From Elusimicrobiota bacterium (GTDB taxonomy: Bacteria; Elusimicrobiota; UBA5214; JBBAAG01), in assembly GCA_041658405.1 (NCBI GenBank), contig JBBAAG010000026.1, positions 1-35,066 on the forward strand: a stretch of DNA of 35,066 nucleotides, given 5' to 3'. The position numbers and the translations under genes were made by a program. This document shows positions 1 through 9,421 of this stretch, in pieces (within the stretch, counting starts at the first letter, position 1; the number at the start of each line of letters is the position of its first letter). The notes below the pieces were generated by a model that was given only the letters and a program-made list of their open reading frames with translations, did no database searches and was not told where the DNA came from.

Positions 1-1237
1 CAGTTTCTGATACTATCAAATCCTCCTCGGGCGATAATATTGATACAACCGGGTTATCATCAGGTACTGTCAGTACCCTGTATTGAGTGAGGTCAACATT
101 CCTGAACCCGTTCTCATCCTCAACATCAAACCAGTAGGTATCATCACGCAGGATATGGAGTTCACCCATAAGTTCCTTTGCACTATTATTAATTTTTAAA
201 CCCACAATCTCGCCGGATTTCAGCATAACCCTCGCAGCCTTCACACGTTTATTAACCTTAACTTTTAACTCTACACGTGTCCCCACCAACGCACGGATTG
301 TACCATCCGCCCCGTCGATAAGTTCAGGTTTACGGTTGGTATACGGCGGGTAATACAGTTTTAAACTAATATCCCCCACCTGCACACCGGTGATAACATC
401 AATGGAATATACCGGTGAAACATACTCCCCGCAGGTGATACGGTATTTTATACTGCGTTCAACCCCGGGGAAAATGTACCTAAACTTTTTATTATCAACA
501 TACGCCATTACATCCGTATTCTTACCGATAATGTCAGACCAGTACACGATCTTCGGGATTTTGGGGATATACTTCCTGCTGTTAAGTTCAACATTAACCT
601 TCATCCCCTGTAGCACAGTAAGATTCCCCGGGAGGACAGACATATCCTCCCGCCCAACAGTTTCCGGGAAAAGTACACGGGTAAGATTATTCCTTAACCC
701 GCCGGGATTAAAAAGTGTTAGTATAAACAGAAAAGTTATAACGGATATCAATAGAACGTATACGACGCGGATACCCACTTTTTTTCTCCCGCGAGTATAC
801 CCACCCCCCGAAGTTTTATCCTTAACCTCCTGCTCAACTTGTTCAACAAATTTTTCTACCATTGCGGAGGAGGTAGCCTGGCTTTGCGGGCCAAGCTTAC
901 TACTCTCAAGCTGTACAGCATTAATTACGCGGTCACTAAACTCAGGATGTACCTGTTTAAGCGCCACTAAATCCTTAATCCCGCCAATAGGTTTCACAAA
1001 AATGTATACACCCGCCCATACCAGTCCCGATAAAGTTGAAATCCCCGCGCACCAACGATAAAATATGCGTAATCCGTAGGGTAATAACAGTACAGCATCC
1101 ACCGCTGCCATAATAATTACCGACGTAAAAACGAGGGTAAGGATTAAACTTAAGACCTTCCCTGCGTACATACCCCGCAGGAGTACTACCCCGCGGGTAA
1201 TAAATCTGTGTAAATACTTAAACTGTTCAATACCCAA
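1..1237 (-). CDS. DUF4175-type membrane protein (C-terminus cut by window edge)
   Basis: The reading frame is open from the window edge to a TTG codon at 1237, about 412 codons. The TTG start is chosen because an in-frame stop lies just upstream and AAGG sits 7 bases before it, inside the end of the preceding gene. Membrane segments are visible near residues 30-50, 60-80 and 165-185, with a charged stretch between them. After that comes a long beta-rich, presumably periplasmic region, with passages such as LTVLQGMKVNVEL and YYPPYTNRKPE. This layout fits DUF4175 proteins, which commonly close Bat/MoxR-DUF58-VWA operons; their biochemical role is unknown. It is the last visible gene of the operon, separated from the DUF2723 gene by two bases. 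Family assignment rests on layout and neighbours, not on a catalytic motif. Confidence 0.65.
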   Translation of the reverse strand, partial: MGIEQFKYLHRFITRGVVLLRGMYAGKVLSLILTLVFTSVIIMAAVDAVLLLPYGLRIFYRWCAGISTLSGLVWAGVYIFVKPIGGIKDLVALKQVHPEFSDRVINAVQLESSKLGPQSQATSSAMVEKFVEQVEQEVKDKTSGGGYTRGRKKVGIRVVYVLLISVITFLFILTLFNPGGLRNNLTRVLFPETVGREDMSVLPGNLTVLQGMKVNVELNSRKYIPKIPKIVYWSDIIGKNTDVMAYVDNKKFRYIFPGVERSIKYRITCGEYVSPVYSIDVITGVQVGDISLKLYYPPYTNRKPELIDGADGTIRALVGTRVELKVKVNKRVKAARVMLKSGEIVGLKINNSAKELMGELHILRDDTYWFDVEDENGFRNVDLTQYRVLTVPDDNPVVSILSPEEDLIVSET

Positions 1238-1239
1238 AA

Positions 1240-3561
1240 TTATGCCTTACTCTTCTGAAGGTTATACCGTGCCATAGGCAAAAACTTCAATGCCCGTGGT
1301 TCATTCGGTGAGACCCTCAGCATTTGTTCCAACGTACTCACAACGCTTTGCCAATCTCCGCGTTTCCAATATACCACCGCCTGGTTATACAACGCATTAG
1401 TCCCCGTTGGGTGGTACTTCAGGGCATAAGCGTACTGTATTAATGCATCCTCACTGCGGTTCAACCGTGATTCCAGTAATACCCCGCAGTTATTATACGC
1501 ATCCGCAATATCTTTACGGATACCTTCCTTAACTTCAGGATATGAATTATATTGTTCCGCTTTCTTTAATAACCCCGCAGCGCTCCCCGCAGCGAGGCCG
1601 TAGTATTTAACAGCATCACTCACACGGTTTTGTTCCATATAAACATACGCTAAACTTGAATAATTCAAAGGATAAGACGGGTTGAGGTTGATAGCTTTCT
1701 TAAAATACTTCTCCGCAAGAGTTAATTCTTTAATATCCATAAAATATTTTGCGATACCAAAATATCCCCGCGCATAGTCTTCTATGAGGTCAGGCGTAAA
1801 AAATTCGTGGTACGCATCATAAAACATGCGTTGCCGGTAAACCATAAACTCAGTATCCATGATTACACCGCGCCGCACAGTATTATTTCCCGCTTCTTTC
1901 GCGGTTTTTTCTATGCACTGCCCAACAATACCGTTTGGTATGAACCTAAATACCAAACTTGTTTCATCAACGGGATCAGTTTCAACGGTAAAGAAAACGC
2001 GATACCCGTACCCATCTTTATTTTTTTGATAAAACTCCTCCACCTGTACCGGTTCTTTTGTGTTAGTGACAAACAAATCAGGGTATAACCGTTTCATTTG
2101 TTCCTGATACCACCAACTCCCCGCAAGGCCCTGTGCAACAATTTTTGTACCCAAACTTTTCCCGCATGCCAACCCGCGGTACCATAACGCAAACACCTGG
2201 ACATCCTCTTTCGCAACGACAACAGTATTTGGCCCGCAGGAACGTAAAACATTACCCGCATAATCCCATACGGAATAGTATGAACGTTTATCCAGTACAC
2301 GGTAATGCATAACGGTATTCACGCTAACAGCAAATAAAAGTATTAGTGTAAACCCATACGCCACAGCTTTCCTGACACAAAAACCGATGGTTCCGCCGCT
2401 ATTCCCATCGATAAATTCAATACACGCCAGTACCCCGAGCCCGCACCACAAAACTATTGTCAGGGAAGGCAACAAAAAATGTGCTTCAAGAATCGCTAAT
2501 GCATGAGTATTCGGCGGCATATTGCTTAGATAAATAAATACCGGCCCGCTGATGATAAACCAAGCGAGTGTAGCAGTTAGGTACCACTTATTCTTTATCC
2601 AGAGATACGCAAGCCCGAGGATAGCGAGAACACAACCGGTAATTGTGTAGTTATACAGTACATAGTTAAAGAAAAAGTTTAATCCCGCACCAAAATTTTC
2701 ACCTGCCGCGTACCGTACTGAAAGAAGGTCAAGCGTTCCCCCGTGTGTCTTACGTGTAACCGTTGAAATTAACTGTTCAATTGTTGCGGGATGGTTCCAA
2801 TCAAACAACGGTAAAGTACCCGACCGAAGCAGAAGGTAAAGATATACCCCCGCACCGGTAATCCCCGCGAGAAGGTAAACCCCGATTTTTGAAAATATCC
2901 GTCCCTCACCAATCGTAACCCCGTTTTCTTTTGGGTAAATCCAGTAGTAGTAAATAAACATTACCGCAAACCCCGGGGCGTATAATACGAGATCCAACCG
3001 ATTCCCTAACCCCAACCCGGCAATCAGGAAGAATAGTATCCATAACTTCGTACTTCTTTGGATGAAACACAACCGCGTGAGTATATACACCACCCCCGCA
3101 GCGAATAATGTATTCAGCGTATACATCTCCGGTACTAACGATAGGTACCACTGGAGATACGATGTTGCGGAAAGTAATGCCGTGAGGAATGTTGAGAAAA
3201 CAACTATATTCCCATACTTTTCCAGTATACCGGTAGATAAGAATTTTTCTGTAAATAAGAGCAGTGTAAGAAATAACAATACTGCGGTCCCGGCACTGCA
3301 TACCGCTGAGAATAAATTCATACGGTACGCAAAATTACCGATCATAACCGCAGAAGTTATTATTTTCCCAATAATTGTGTACAGTGGATACCCCGGAGGA
3401 TGCATAATCCCTAACTTAACCGTAGCCGTACACATTTCACCGGCATCACGGTAGGGCGCTACCGTCGGGAACATTGTGTGGACATACAATCCCAGGGTTA
3501 GGACAAACACAATGAACGCTATAACATACTTAAACCGTGAAAGTTTTAGGTTGAAGTTCAT
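1240..3561 (-). CDS. DUF2723 GT-C glycosyltransferase with C-terminal TPRs (paralogue 1)
   Basis: 773 aa. The first ~440 residues are a multi-pass membrane domain; residues ~600-765 are TPR repeats (for example LAEKYFKKAINLNPSYP). The N-terminal loop after TM1 has the DUF2723 signature: acidic pair D39/E42 in YRDAGEM, then HPPGYP at 54-59. DUF2723 (PF11028) contains eukaryotic TMEM260, a protein O-mannosyltransferase, so a lipid-linked-sugar to protein transferase acting at the outer face of the membrane is a reasonable inference. The family's usual DSGE is DAGE here, and YR replaces the preceding GD-like residues. The ATG overlaps the stop of the upstream GT39-like gene by 4 bases (ATGA), indicating translational coupling. 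Donor and acceptor cannot be read from the sequence. Confidence 0.8.
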   Translation of the reverse strand: MNFNLKLSRFKYVIAFIVFVLTLGLYVHTMFPTVAPYRDAGEMCTATVKLGIMHPPGYPLYTIIGKIITSAVMIGNFAYRMNLFSAVCSAGTAVLLFLTLLLFTEKFLSTGILEKYGNIVVFSTFLTALLSATSYLQWYLSLVPEMYTLNTLFAAGVVYILTRLCFIQRSTKLWILFFLIAGLGLGNRLDLVLYAPGFAVMFIYYYWIYPKENGVTIGEGRIFSKIGVYLLAGITGAGVYLYLLLRSGTLPLFDWNHPATIEQLISTVTRKTHGGTLDLLSVRYAAGENFGAGLNFFFNYVLYNYTITGCVLAILGLAYLWIKNKWYLTATLAWFIISGPVFIYLSNMPPNTHALAILEAHFLLPSLTIVLWCGLGVLACIEFIDGNSGGTIGFCVRKAVAYGFTLILLFAVSVNTVMHYRVLDKRSYYSVWDYAGNVLRSCGPNTVVVAKEDVQVFALWYRGLACGKSLGTKIVAQGLAGSWWYQEQMKRLYPDLFVTNTKEPVQVEEFYQKNKDGYGYRVFFTVETDPVDETSLVFRFIPNGIVGQCIEKTAKEAGNNTVRRGVIMDTEFMVYRQRMFYDAYHEFFTPDLIEDYARGYFGIAKYFMDIKELTLAEKYFKKAINLNPSYPLNYSSLAYVYMEQNRVSDAVKYYGLAAGSAAGLLKKAEQYNSYPEVKEGIRKDIADAYNNCGVLLESRLNRSEDALIQYAYALKYHPTGTNALYNQAVVYWKRGDWQSVVSTLEQMLRVSPNEPRALKFLPMARYNLQKSKA

Positions 3562-5282
3562 TTAAGTAATTCAATCCTTCGTATCATACGTTCTGTCCCC
3601 GCCTGGTTATTGACAGTATAATACAACTTCGCAAGGCGTTCACAGGTATCCTTATCATTTGTAATATCATAAACCATAATTGAATTCCCAATGAACGCAA
3701 CAGCGGGTTTGTGTTTTAGCCAGTCAAAAATATTGTATCCCAGCTGCCCGAAGTATTGTCCCTGCAGGTTGGTAACACTAACCGCTAAAGCTTCCTTCAC
3801 AGGATTGTCTGAATTAACATAGTTTTTCTCACCCCATACGCTGAACGAAAAAAGGTCCTGGAATTCAAACCCTGCATACTCAGGAGTACACGCACCGTAG
3901 TATGAAAGTATAACATCAGAATACCCGTTTTTCTTGAGGTAATCCCTGAGATTATGCAAATCCTGCCCCCAATCACAGTTGGACTCAACCACATACTTCC
4001 ACCCGTTAGACTTACCCCCTGCGAGGATATTAAAATAACTTAAGTAATGAGGGTATACATACGCATTAGCCACTAGGTAAAGTAATAATAATACTGCCAT
4101 CCCACCTTTTTTTATAACTGCATACTTCCCACTTTTTTCCTGTAAGATACACGCGCAGGCATACCCCGCAAAAATGAAGAGTACCGGATAAACCGGGAGT
4201 ACATACCTTACCCCCAACTGTTTTGTACTCACCGACGCAAAGAGTAATAATATAAATACTGCGGAGATCAACTGTAACGCTATCACTTTGTTGGATTTAA
4301 GCATTCTATACACCCCATACCCAGCTGCGAGTACCAAAGGAATTGATAACTTCATCGCGAGTACCGCAAGGTAGTAATACCGGAACCCATCCTGGGAGTA
4401 CTTACCCAATAAATAACACGCCTGTCCTTTCCCCTGGGTAGCAAGCATGTTCTTTATAGCAAGAACAAAATAGTTTACCTCCGTAAAACGGTACATTAAT
4501 AACACCAATACTATCCCCGCGATAATCCCTGTAATAACAGGGACAGCAAAGAATTTCCATTGTTTCCGCACATTAATAAAATCAATCCCTGCAAGGATGA
4601 TGAATGTAGGAAGTAAAAGTAAGCCCGTAAGTTTTGTAAGTATTGCCATCACAGCAGTTAGTCCCACGAGAATCCCGGTGATTATCCCCGGTGCACGGAG
4701 GAATCGTATGAATAACAATACCGCAATGGTATACCACCCGGTAACCATCATATCCTCAACTGCATACCCGCTGTACGCAATAATTTCTGTATTAAAAACA
4801 TACCATATAAGCGTACCCATCCCGGCAATTGTATTTGAGAACAGTTTTGAGGTTAACAAAAATATTAATAACCCGAATAATACTGAACACAGGATCATCA
4901 TAACCCTCGCGGAATTTAGGATTTTATCAGCGGATACAGTGTTTTTGTACACAAACCCTAACGCAAGGTTCCATCTGTACTGGAACCATTCACTAGGATC
5001 TTTTGCATTCTGCCAACCGTCACAGTATTTCCAGTCCATCCCCGCGGTATCAATTTTTGCATCTTTCATAAACATTGACGGTAACGCAAGGATTATCCCC
5101 GTGCCGACAGGTTTATCGATAGCCATACGGTAATCGCCGGTACGGAGGATTGAATTCCCGAACGCAACATAAAACGCTTCGTCATATACCGCAGAATTAT
5201 GGCGGGTAACACTTAACGTAATACCAAAAAAGGTTGTAAGTAAAACCGTAATAAAAAAATAACTACCAATTTTGTTATTCAT
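3558..5282 (-). CDS. GT39/ArnT-like GT-C glycosyltransferase
   Basis: 574 aa multi-pass membrane protein of the dolichyl-phosphate-mannose-protein mannosyltransferase/ArnT type. After TM1 it carries the acidic loop motif YDEAFYVAFG (D34/E35), expected to bind the acceptor or act as catalytic base in GT-C enzymes. About ten hydrophobic segments follow. The C-terminal soluble part contains SNCDWGQDLHNLRDYL, a recognisable feature of this bacterial subgroup. No TPRs are present, unlike its neighbours. It overlaps the DUF2723 genes by one base upstream and four bases downstream, so all are clearly co-translated. It probably transfers a sugar from a polyprenyl-phosphate donor in the periplasm; the substrate is unknown. 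Confidence 0.8.
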   Translation of the reverse strand: MNNKIGSYFFITVLLTTFFGITLSVTRHNSAVYDEAFYVAFGNSILRTGDYRMAIDKPVGTGIILALPSMFMKDAKIDTAGMDWKYCDGWQNAKDPSEWFQYRWNLALGFVYKNTVSADKILNSARVMMILCSVLFGLLIFLLTSKLFSNTIAGMGTLIWYVFNTEIIAYSGYAVEDMMVTGWYTIAVLLFIRFLRAPGIITGILVGLTAVMAILTKLTGLLLLPTFIILAGIDFINVRKQWKFFAVPVITGIIAGIVLVLLMYRFTEVNYFVLAIKNMLATQGKGQACYLLGKYSQDGFRYYYLAVLAMKLSIPLVLAAGYGVYRMLKSNKVIALQLISAVFILLLFASVSTKQLGVRYVLPVYPVLFIFAGYACACILQEKSGKYAVIKKGGMAVLLLLYLVANAYVYPHYLSYFNILAGGKSNGWKYVVESNCDWGQDLHNLRDYLKKNGYSDVILSYYGACTPEYAGFEFQDLFSFSVWGEKNYVNSDNPVKEALAVSVTNLQGQYFGQLGYNIFDWLKHKPAVAFIGNSIMVYDITNDKDTCERLAKLYYTVNNQAGTERMIRRIELLK

Positions 5283-7321
5283 TAACCACCCTTTCTCCCT
5301 ACCCGCAAACGCGCTTGCTGGAGATACCGTTTAGCGTCGTTATGGTTAGGGTTAAGTTCCACTACGCGTTCAAGCTCGCGGATAACATCATCCCACCTGT
5401 TACTCCGCCAATAGGCTACTGCGAGATTATAATGCGCGGTAACACTTTTAGGATCAACCGCAATTGCCAAGTTATACTCATCAACCGCAGATTTTAGGTT
5501 ACCCATTTTTTCGTAGACCACCCCGAGGCTATTATGCGCATCAGCGTTACCGGGATAAAGTTTAGTAATACCTTTATACACCCCCTCTGCGTCTGTATAC
5601 CATCCTTTAGAAGTAAACCAATACCCTGCCATCAACCTTGGTGCGGGTTGGTTTTCGCCATGTACCGCATAAGAATTAAGTAATTTCACAGCACGGCCTT
5701 TATCCCCGTAATTAAGATAATAATTCCCTAGTATCTGCCAATACATCATTACCAACCCCTTACCCCGGGTATCGGTATTCTGCGTTATCCGTAAAACACT
5801 TACATCGTCGATATACACACAGGGAAGCTGGTTCTCCCCAACTGAATGCAATAACCCATAAGGTTTTCTCACAATGTTTATCATCTCAGGTTCAAACGTA
5901 GCGTAGAACACCGGCCGTTGTGATTCTTTGATAAGTTTACGTTCTACAGCTTCACGACGGATAAGCCGCGGGCCACCCCAGACTTTATAATAATCATCAC
6001 CATAAATACTGCGGGTAACACCTGCATTACAGTCGATATAATCAACATCAGGACGCAGGTGTTCAGTTTTGATAAGATAATTAACACTGAATTCCATTTC
6101 ATCCGCACGGTCGGATAACACAATACTATTCATTGGCGTATTTTTGAGGATATCCTTAGCGTGATCATAGAACACATACTCCCCCCGCCAGGTAGTAGAC
6201 TTATACTGTGACGCAAACAAGATTACGGGCAAAACTAACATTAATCCCGTTAATCCAGTGCGTAACACCCCAACCTTTTTGGGGATCAATGACGGGAGTA
6301 AGGATAATATAATCATCAACGGCGGTAACGACAGATAAATAAACCGTTCAAGTAACGCAGCGGATTCCGGATTGCTTGCGGGTATACGCGCAGCATACAA
6401 AAATGCCGGCCCGGAGAAAAGTGTCAGAACTATTAGAGTCAGGGCATACCGCCAGTTACGCATAAAATACAGTATCCCCGCGCAGAGCAATAATACCGTC
6501 CCGGGTAAGGTTATACCCCGGGTTAGAATTTTTAAGTAGAACACTGTCTGCCCGGTAATCAAACCTATACTCCAGGGTAACGGTTCACCCATTGTGAGAT
6601 TACCCCCATACCTTGACCTAAGCACTATCCCGATAAACCGTTCGAATATCCGAGGATCCTCCCACGCGTAAAGAGGTAATTTAACTGCGCGGAGGTAAAT
6701 ATATGCGTACACCGTTAAACCAAGAATAAAAAATCCTCCCGCGACTGCAAGTTTGGAAAGTGTTACCCCCAACTCCTTCCTCCGGAAGAAGAGTATCAAC
6801 GCATACCCGGGAATATATGTTATCAACGTATAATGATTCCCCAACCCAAACCCCAGCATTAACCCTGCGAATACAACAGCCCTTGGGTCCGGTTCTTTTT
6901 TCATTAACGCATAGAGTATACATACCGCAAAAAATGAGTTAAGGGTATAAACTTCAGTAGTCAACCCGAGAAACCAAAAGTATTGAGTGAACCCCAGAAC
7001 AAACCCCGCGAGTATCCCCGGGATAACGCTTCCCGCTAAATCCGCAGCCAGTAGTACCACCACACCTACCGTAAGAGCTGCGAATATCGAGGACATAACA
7101 TTTACGCGGTAAACCTTAGACCCAAACGGTAAATACCGGCAGGTAAGGTTACCCAGTAATGTATAAACCGGATACCCTGACGGATGAGCAGTCCCCAGTG
7201 TCGCGCAGACACCCGCAAATTCGCCGCTATCATCTGAAGTTAATGCCGGTGCTGACATCGGGACATAGATTGCCAGTATAACAATTACTGAGATCAACGC
7301 CGTTACATGTTTTAGTTTCAC
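5282..7321 (-). CDS. DUF2723 GT-C glycosyltransferase with C-terminal TPRs (paralogue 2)
   Basis: 679 aa. After a single N-terminal TM comes the canonical DUF2723 loop SDDSGEF (D31, E34), then AHPSGYPVYTLLG. About ten further hydrophobic segments run to residue ~375. A soluble region follows, then TPRs at ~560-675 (GDKGRAVKLL, NLKSAVDEYNLAIAVDPKS, RWDDVIRELERVVELNPNH). Inferred role: membrane glycosyltransferase using a lipid-linked sugar, with the TPRs presenting or selecting a protein partner. It begins directly after the stop of paralogue 3 (adjacent bases) and ends overlapping the GT39-like start by one base. Paralogues 1-3 share architecture but diverge in sequence, so the duplications are old. 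Confidence 0.82.
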   Translation of the reverse strand: MKLKHVTALISVIVILAIYVPMSAPALTSDDSGEFAGVCATLGTAHPSGYPVYTLLGNLTCRYLPFGSKVYRVNVMSSIFAALTVGVVVLLAADLAGSVIPGILAGFVLGFTQYFWFLGLTTEVYTLNSFFAVCILYALMKKEPDPRAVVFAGLMLGFGLGNHYTLITYIPGYALILFFRRKELGVTLSKLAVAGGFFILGLTVYAYIYLRAVKLPLYAWEDPRIFERFIGIVLRSRYGGNLTMGEPLPWSIGLITGQTVFYLKILTRGITLPGTVLLLCAGILYFMRNWRYALTLIVLTLFSGPAFLYAARIPASNPESAALLERFIYLSLPPLMIILSLLPSLIPKKVGVLRTGLTGLMLVLPVILFASQYKSTTWRGEYVFYDHAKDILKNTPMNSIVLSDRADEMEFSVNYLIKTEHLRPDVDYIDCNAGVTRSIYGDDYYKVWGGPRLIRREAVERKLIKESQRPVFYATFEPEMINIVRKPYGLLHSVGENQLPCVYIDDVSVLRITQNTDTRGKGLVMMYWQILGNYYLNYGDKGRAVKLLNSYAVHGENQPAPRLMAGYWFTSKGWYTDAEGVYKGITKLYPGNADAHNSLGVVYEKMGNLKSAVDEYNLAIAVDPKSVTAHYNLAVAYWRSNRWDDVIRELERVVELNPNHNDAKRYLQQARLRVGRKGG

Positions 7322-9421
7322 TTACTGCCCGCTTCTGCGTTTAAGGTTTTCTTCCGCTTTTTTCATATACCCATACGCTCTTTGGTTATCAGGTTCAATC
7401 TCAACAATCCGGCGGTAGGCATTAACCGCTTCACTCCAGTTTTGTTCACGCCAGTATATCACCCCAAGATTATAATACGCCTCGGTACTCCGCGGGTTAA
7501 TGCGTAACGCTTGAGTAAGTACGGTTTTCGCAGATTCTAACTCACCCGCATGTTCCTTCACTGCTGCGAGGTTGCACAAGGTAGATATGTCATTAGGTTT
7601 TATCCTTAATGCTCTTCGGTACAACGCTTCCGCCCCAGGGTAGTTACGCTGCTGAAACTTTTCATACGCATCCACGAGGTATGCACCATAAATATTTGAC
7701 TCCAACCACATAGCATCGGGATACTTACTCCACGCATAATCCCAGAAGGTATAGTCACTGCGGGATACACCAGCCTGGTAAAAGTACAGGGGCACTAACG
7801 ACCTGCTGCGATAATCGTAATACTTTTTGTCATAAACCCCGCGGAGTGAGTAAAGTTCAAAGTAATCAAAGTTATGGCTATTAATTTTCTCCCGGCTGAC
7901 ACTACTCTCTACGAGATACAATATCCCGCATAAAGTAAGTTTATACCCGGGCAATATATTAGGATTAAACGTAGAATAGTATACGGGCTTGAGTTTAGCA
8001 TACCCGGCTTCAACCTCAATCCTGCGTCTCTCCTTTTCATCCCGGGGAATACTTCGGAAGTCAGAACCATACGCGTTTGAGAACACCAACCCCCCGCGGT
8101 CATGGAGTTCAACATCACCTCTTTGTTTCTCCGCAAAATTGAGGTACGCAAGGCTATAAAAAGTATCATCCCCGCCATCCATAAAAAGTACGGACTTAAG
8201 CGCCATTGTCTTCAACACATTTTTCCCATAATCATAGGTAAGATAATACTCCCGCCAGTCACAGCTATTATAGTTTTGGGTAAACAAAAACACGGGGATA
8301 ACCGCTGCTAACCATACCATATGCTTAACTTTTCTGTAGATCCACGCGAGCCCCAACGCAAAACTTATACAAACCCCAACGGACGATAAAATATAAAACC
8401 TTCCAAGTACACCGTCAAGCATTGCATTAAACGGCGGGTTACCGAGGATAAAGAAAAATATACCCGAGAATAGTGTTAATAATACAGTACTCACCACCAC
8501 AACACGGTTTTTTGTATAAGCAACCACCCATGCGGTTATTGCCACCGCCATCACCACCCAGGTAAGCTGTTCCCCTGTATTCACAGCATACCTAACGATT
8601 TGCCGGATAAGCACAGAAATATCATGCGGCACCTTCTCCCCGACGGTAAGAGAAAAACTACCGTAATCCGCGCGGGTAAATACTCTCCAGAGATTATAAA
8701 TATTCTCAGCATTACCCCAGTCTAACACAGGATTTTTTACTGACCTTATCATAAGATACAGGTATACAGTCATCCCGCATAACGCAAAGATTATTGCTAT
8801 AAACAATACCCGCAGGTTAACCTTTTTCTTCAGCATAAAATACCATGCCGCAACTCCGGGAATTATCAACGCAATAGTTTGATGATTACCCATTGCGAGC
8901 CCAAAGATAAACGTTATGGCGTATAACCGCAGGTCTACACTTTTTTCAGGATGACGGTAGTACATAAGATAAAGTATTACAAGCATAAACAACGTATTCA
9001 TCGCAAAAACTTCTGTCTGTACCGCAGACTTCCAGAATTCCAGGCTCAACCCCAACACTGCAGCAGCTATTGCGCTGATACCTATGCTGCTCCAAACCCC
9101 AACCCCATCACTTTGGGCACTATCTGAAGTACCAACACCAAGAATATCGGTTAATACCAAAAACAAGAGAAGTACGCTTAACGCTGATAAAACCGCAGAG
9201 ACAAGGTTAACCCTGTATGCAGTGGTACCTACCGGCATTATGCTATCCATAACTTTTGATACCACCAAAAACGCGGGATACCCCGGTGAATGCGCGGTAC
9301 CCATAATTTTTGCCGCAGCAATAAACTCGCCACTATCCCCCGTCGATATTGTGGGACACATTGTGTGGGTGTACAACGCAAAGAATACTGTGAATACCGC
9401 AAACCCGGTTAAATATTTCAC
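7322..9421 (-). CDS. DUF2723 GT-C glycosyltransferase with C-terminal TPRs (paralogue 3)
   Basis: The start is set at GTG 9421, giving 699 aa, rather than the longer ATG at 9502. The GTG is preceded by GAGAGG six bases upstream and overlaps the previous stop as GTGA. From this start TM1 is at the extreme N-terminus, as in the other paralogues. The loop has GDSGEF (D29, E32) and AHSPGYP, followed by about ten hydrophobic segments. TPRs occupy the last ~110 residues (NYPGAEALYRRALRIKPND, NWSEAVNAYRRIVEIEPDN). It is the first of the four glycosyltransferases to be translated after the VWA protein. Function is as inferred for the family: protein or polymer glycosylation at the membrane. Confidence 0.82.
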   Translation of the reverse strand: MKYLTGFAVFTVFFALYTHTMCPTISTGDSGEFIAAAKIMGTAHSPGYPAFLVVSKVMDSIMPVGTTAYRVNLVSAVLSALSVLLLFLVLTDILGVGTSDSAQSDGVGVWSSIGISAIAAAVLGLSLEFWKSAVQTEVFAMNTLFMLVILYLMYYRHPEKSVDLRLYAITFIFGLAMGNHQTIALIIPGVAAWYFMLKKKVNLRVLFIAIIFALCGMTVYLYLMIRSVKNPVLDWGNAENIYNLWRVFTRADYGSFSLTVGEKVPHDISVLIRQIVRYAVNTGEQLTWVVMAVAITAWVVAYTKNRVVVVSTVLLTLFSGIFFFILGNPPFNAMLDGVLGRFYILSSVGVCISFALGLAWIYRKVKHMVWLAAVIPVFLFTQNYNSCDWREYYLTYDYGKNVLKTMALKSVLFMDGGDDTFYSLAYLNFAEKQRGDVELHDRGGLVFSNAYGSDFRSIPRDEKERRRIEVEAGYAKLKPVYYSTFNPNILPGYKLTLCGILYLVESSVSREKINSHNFDYFELYSLRGVYDKKYYDYRSRSLVPLYFYQAGVSRSDYTFWDYAWSKYPDAMWLESNIYGAYLVDAYEKFQQRNYPGAEALYRRALRIKPNDISTLCNLAAVKEHAGELESAKTVLTQALRINPRSTEAYYNLGVIYWREQNWSEAVNAYRRIVEIEPDNQRAYGYMKKAEENLKRRSGQ

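Noticed and set aside
390..1061. A 223-codon plus-strand open frame opposite the DUF4175 gene.
   Set aside because: It is antisense to a continuous coding frame, lacks recognisable domains and has a composition typical of shadow frames.
1240..9421. Recent tandem duplication of the three DUF2723 genes.
   Set aside because: Architecture is shared but protein sequences diverge strongly outside the DSGE and GYP motifs, so the duplications are old rather than a repeat or assembly artefact.
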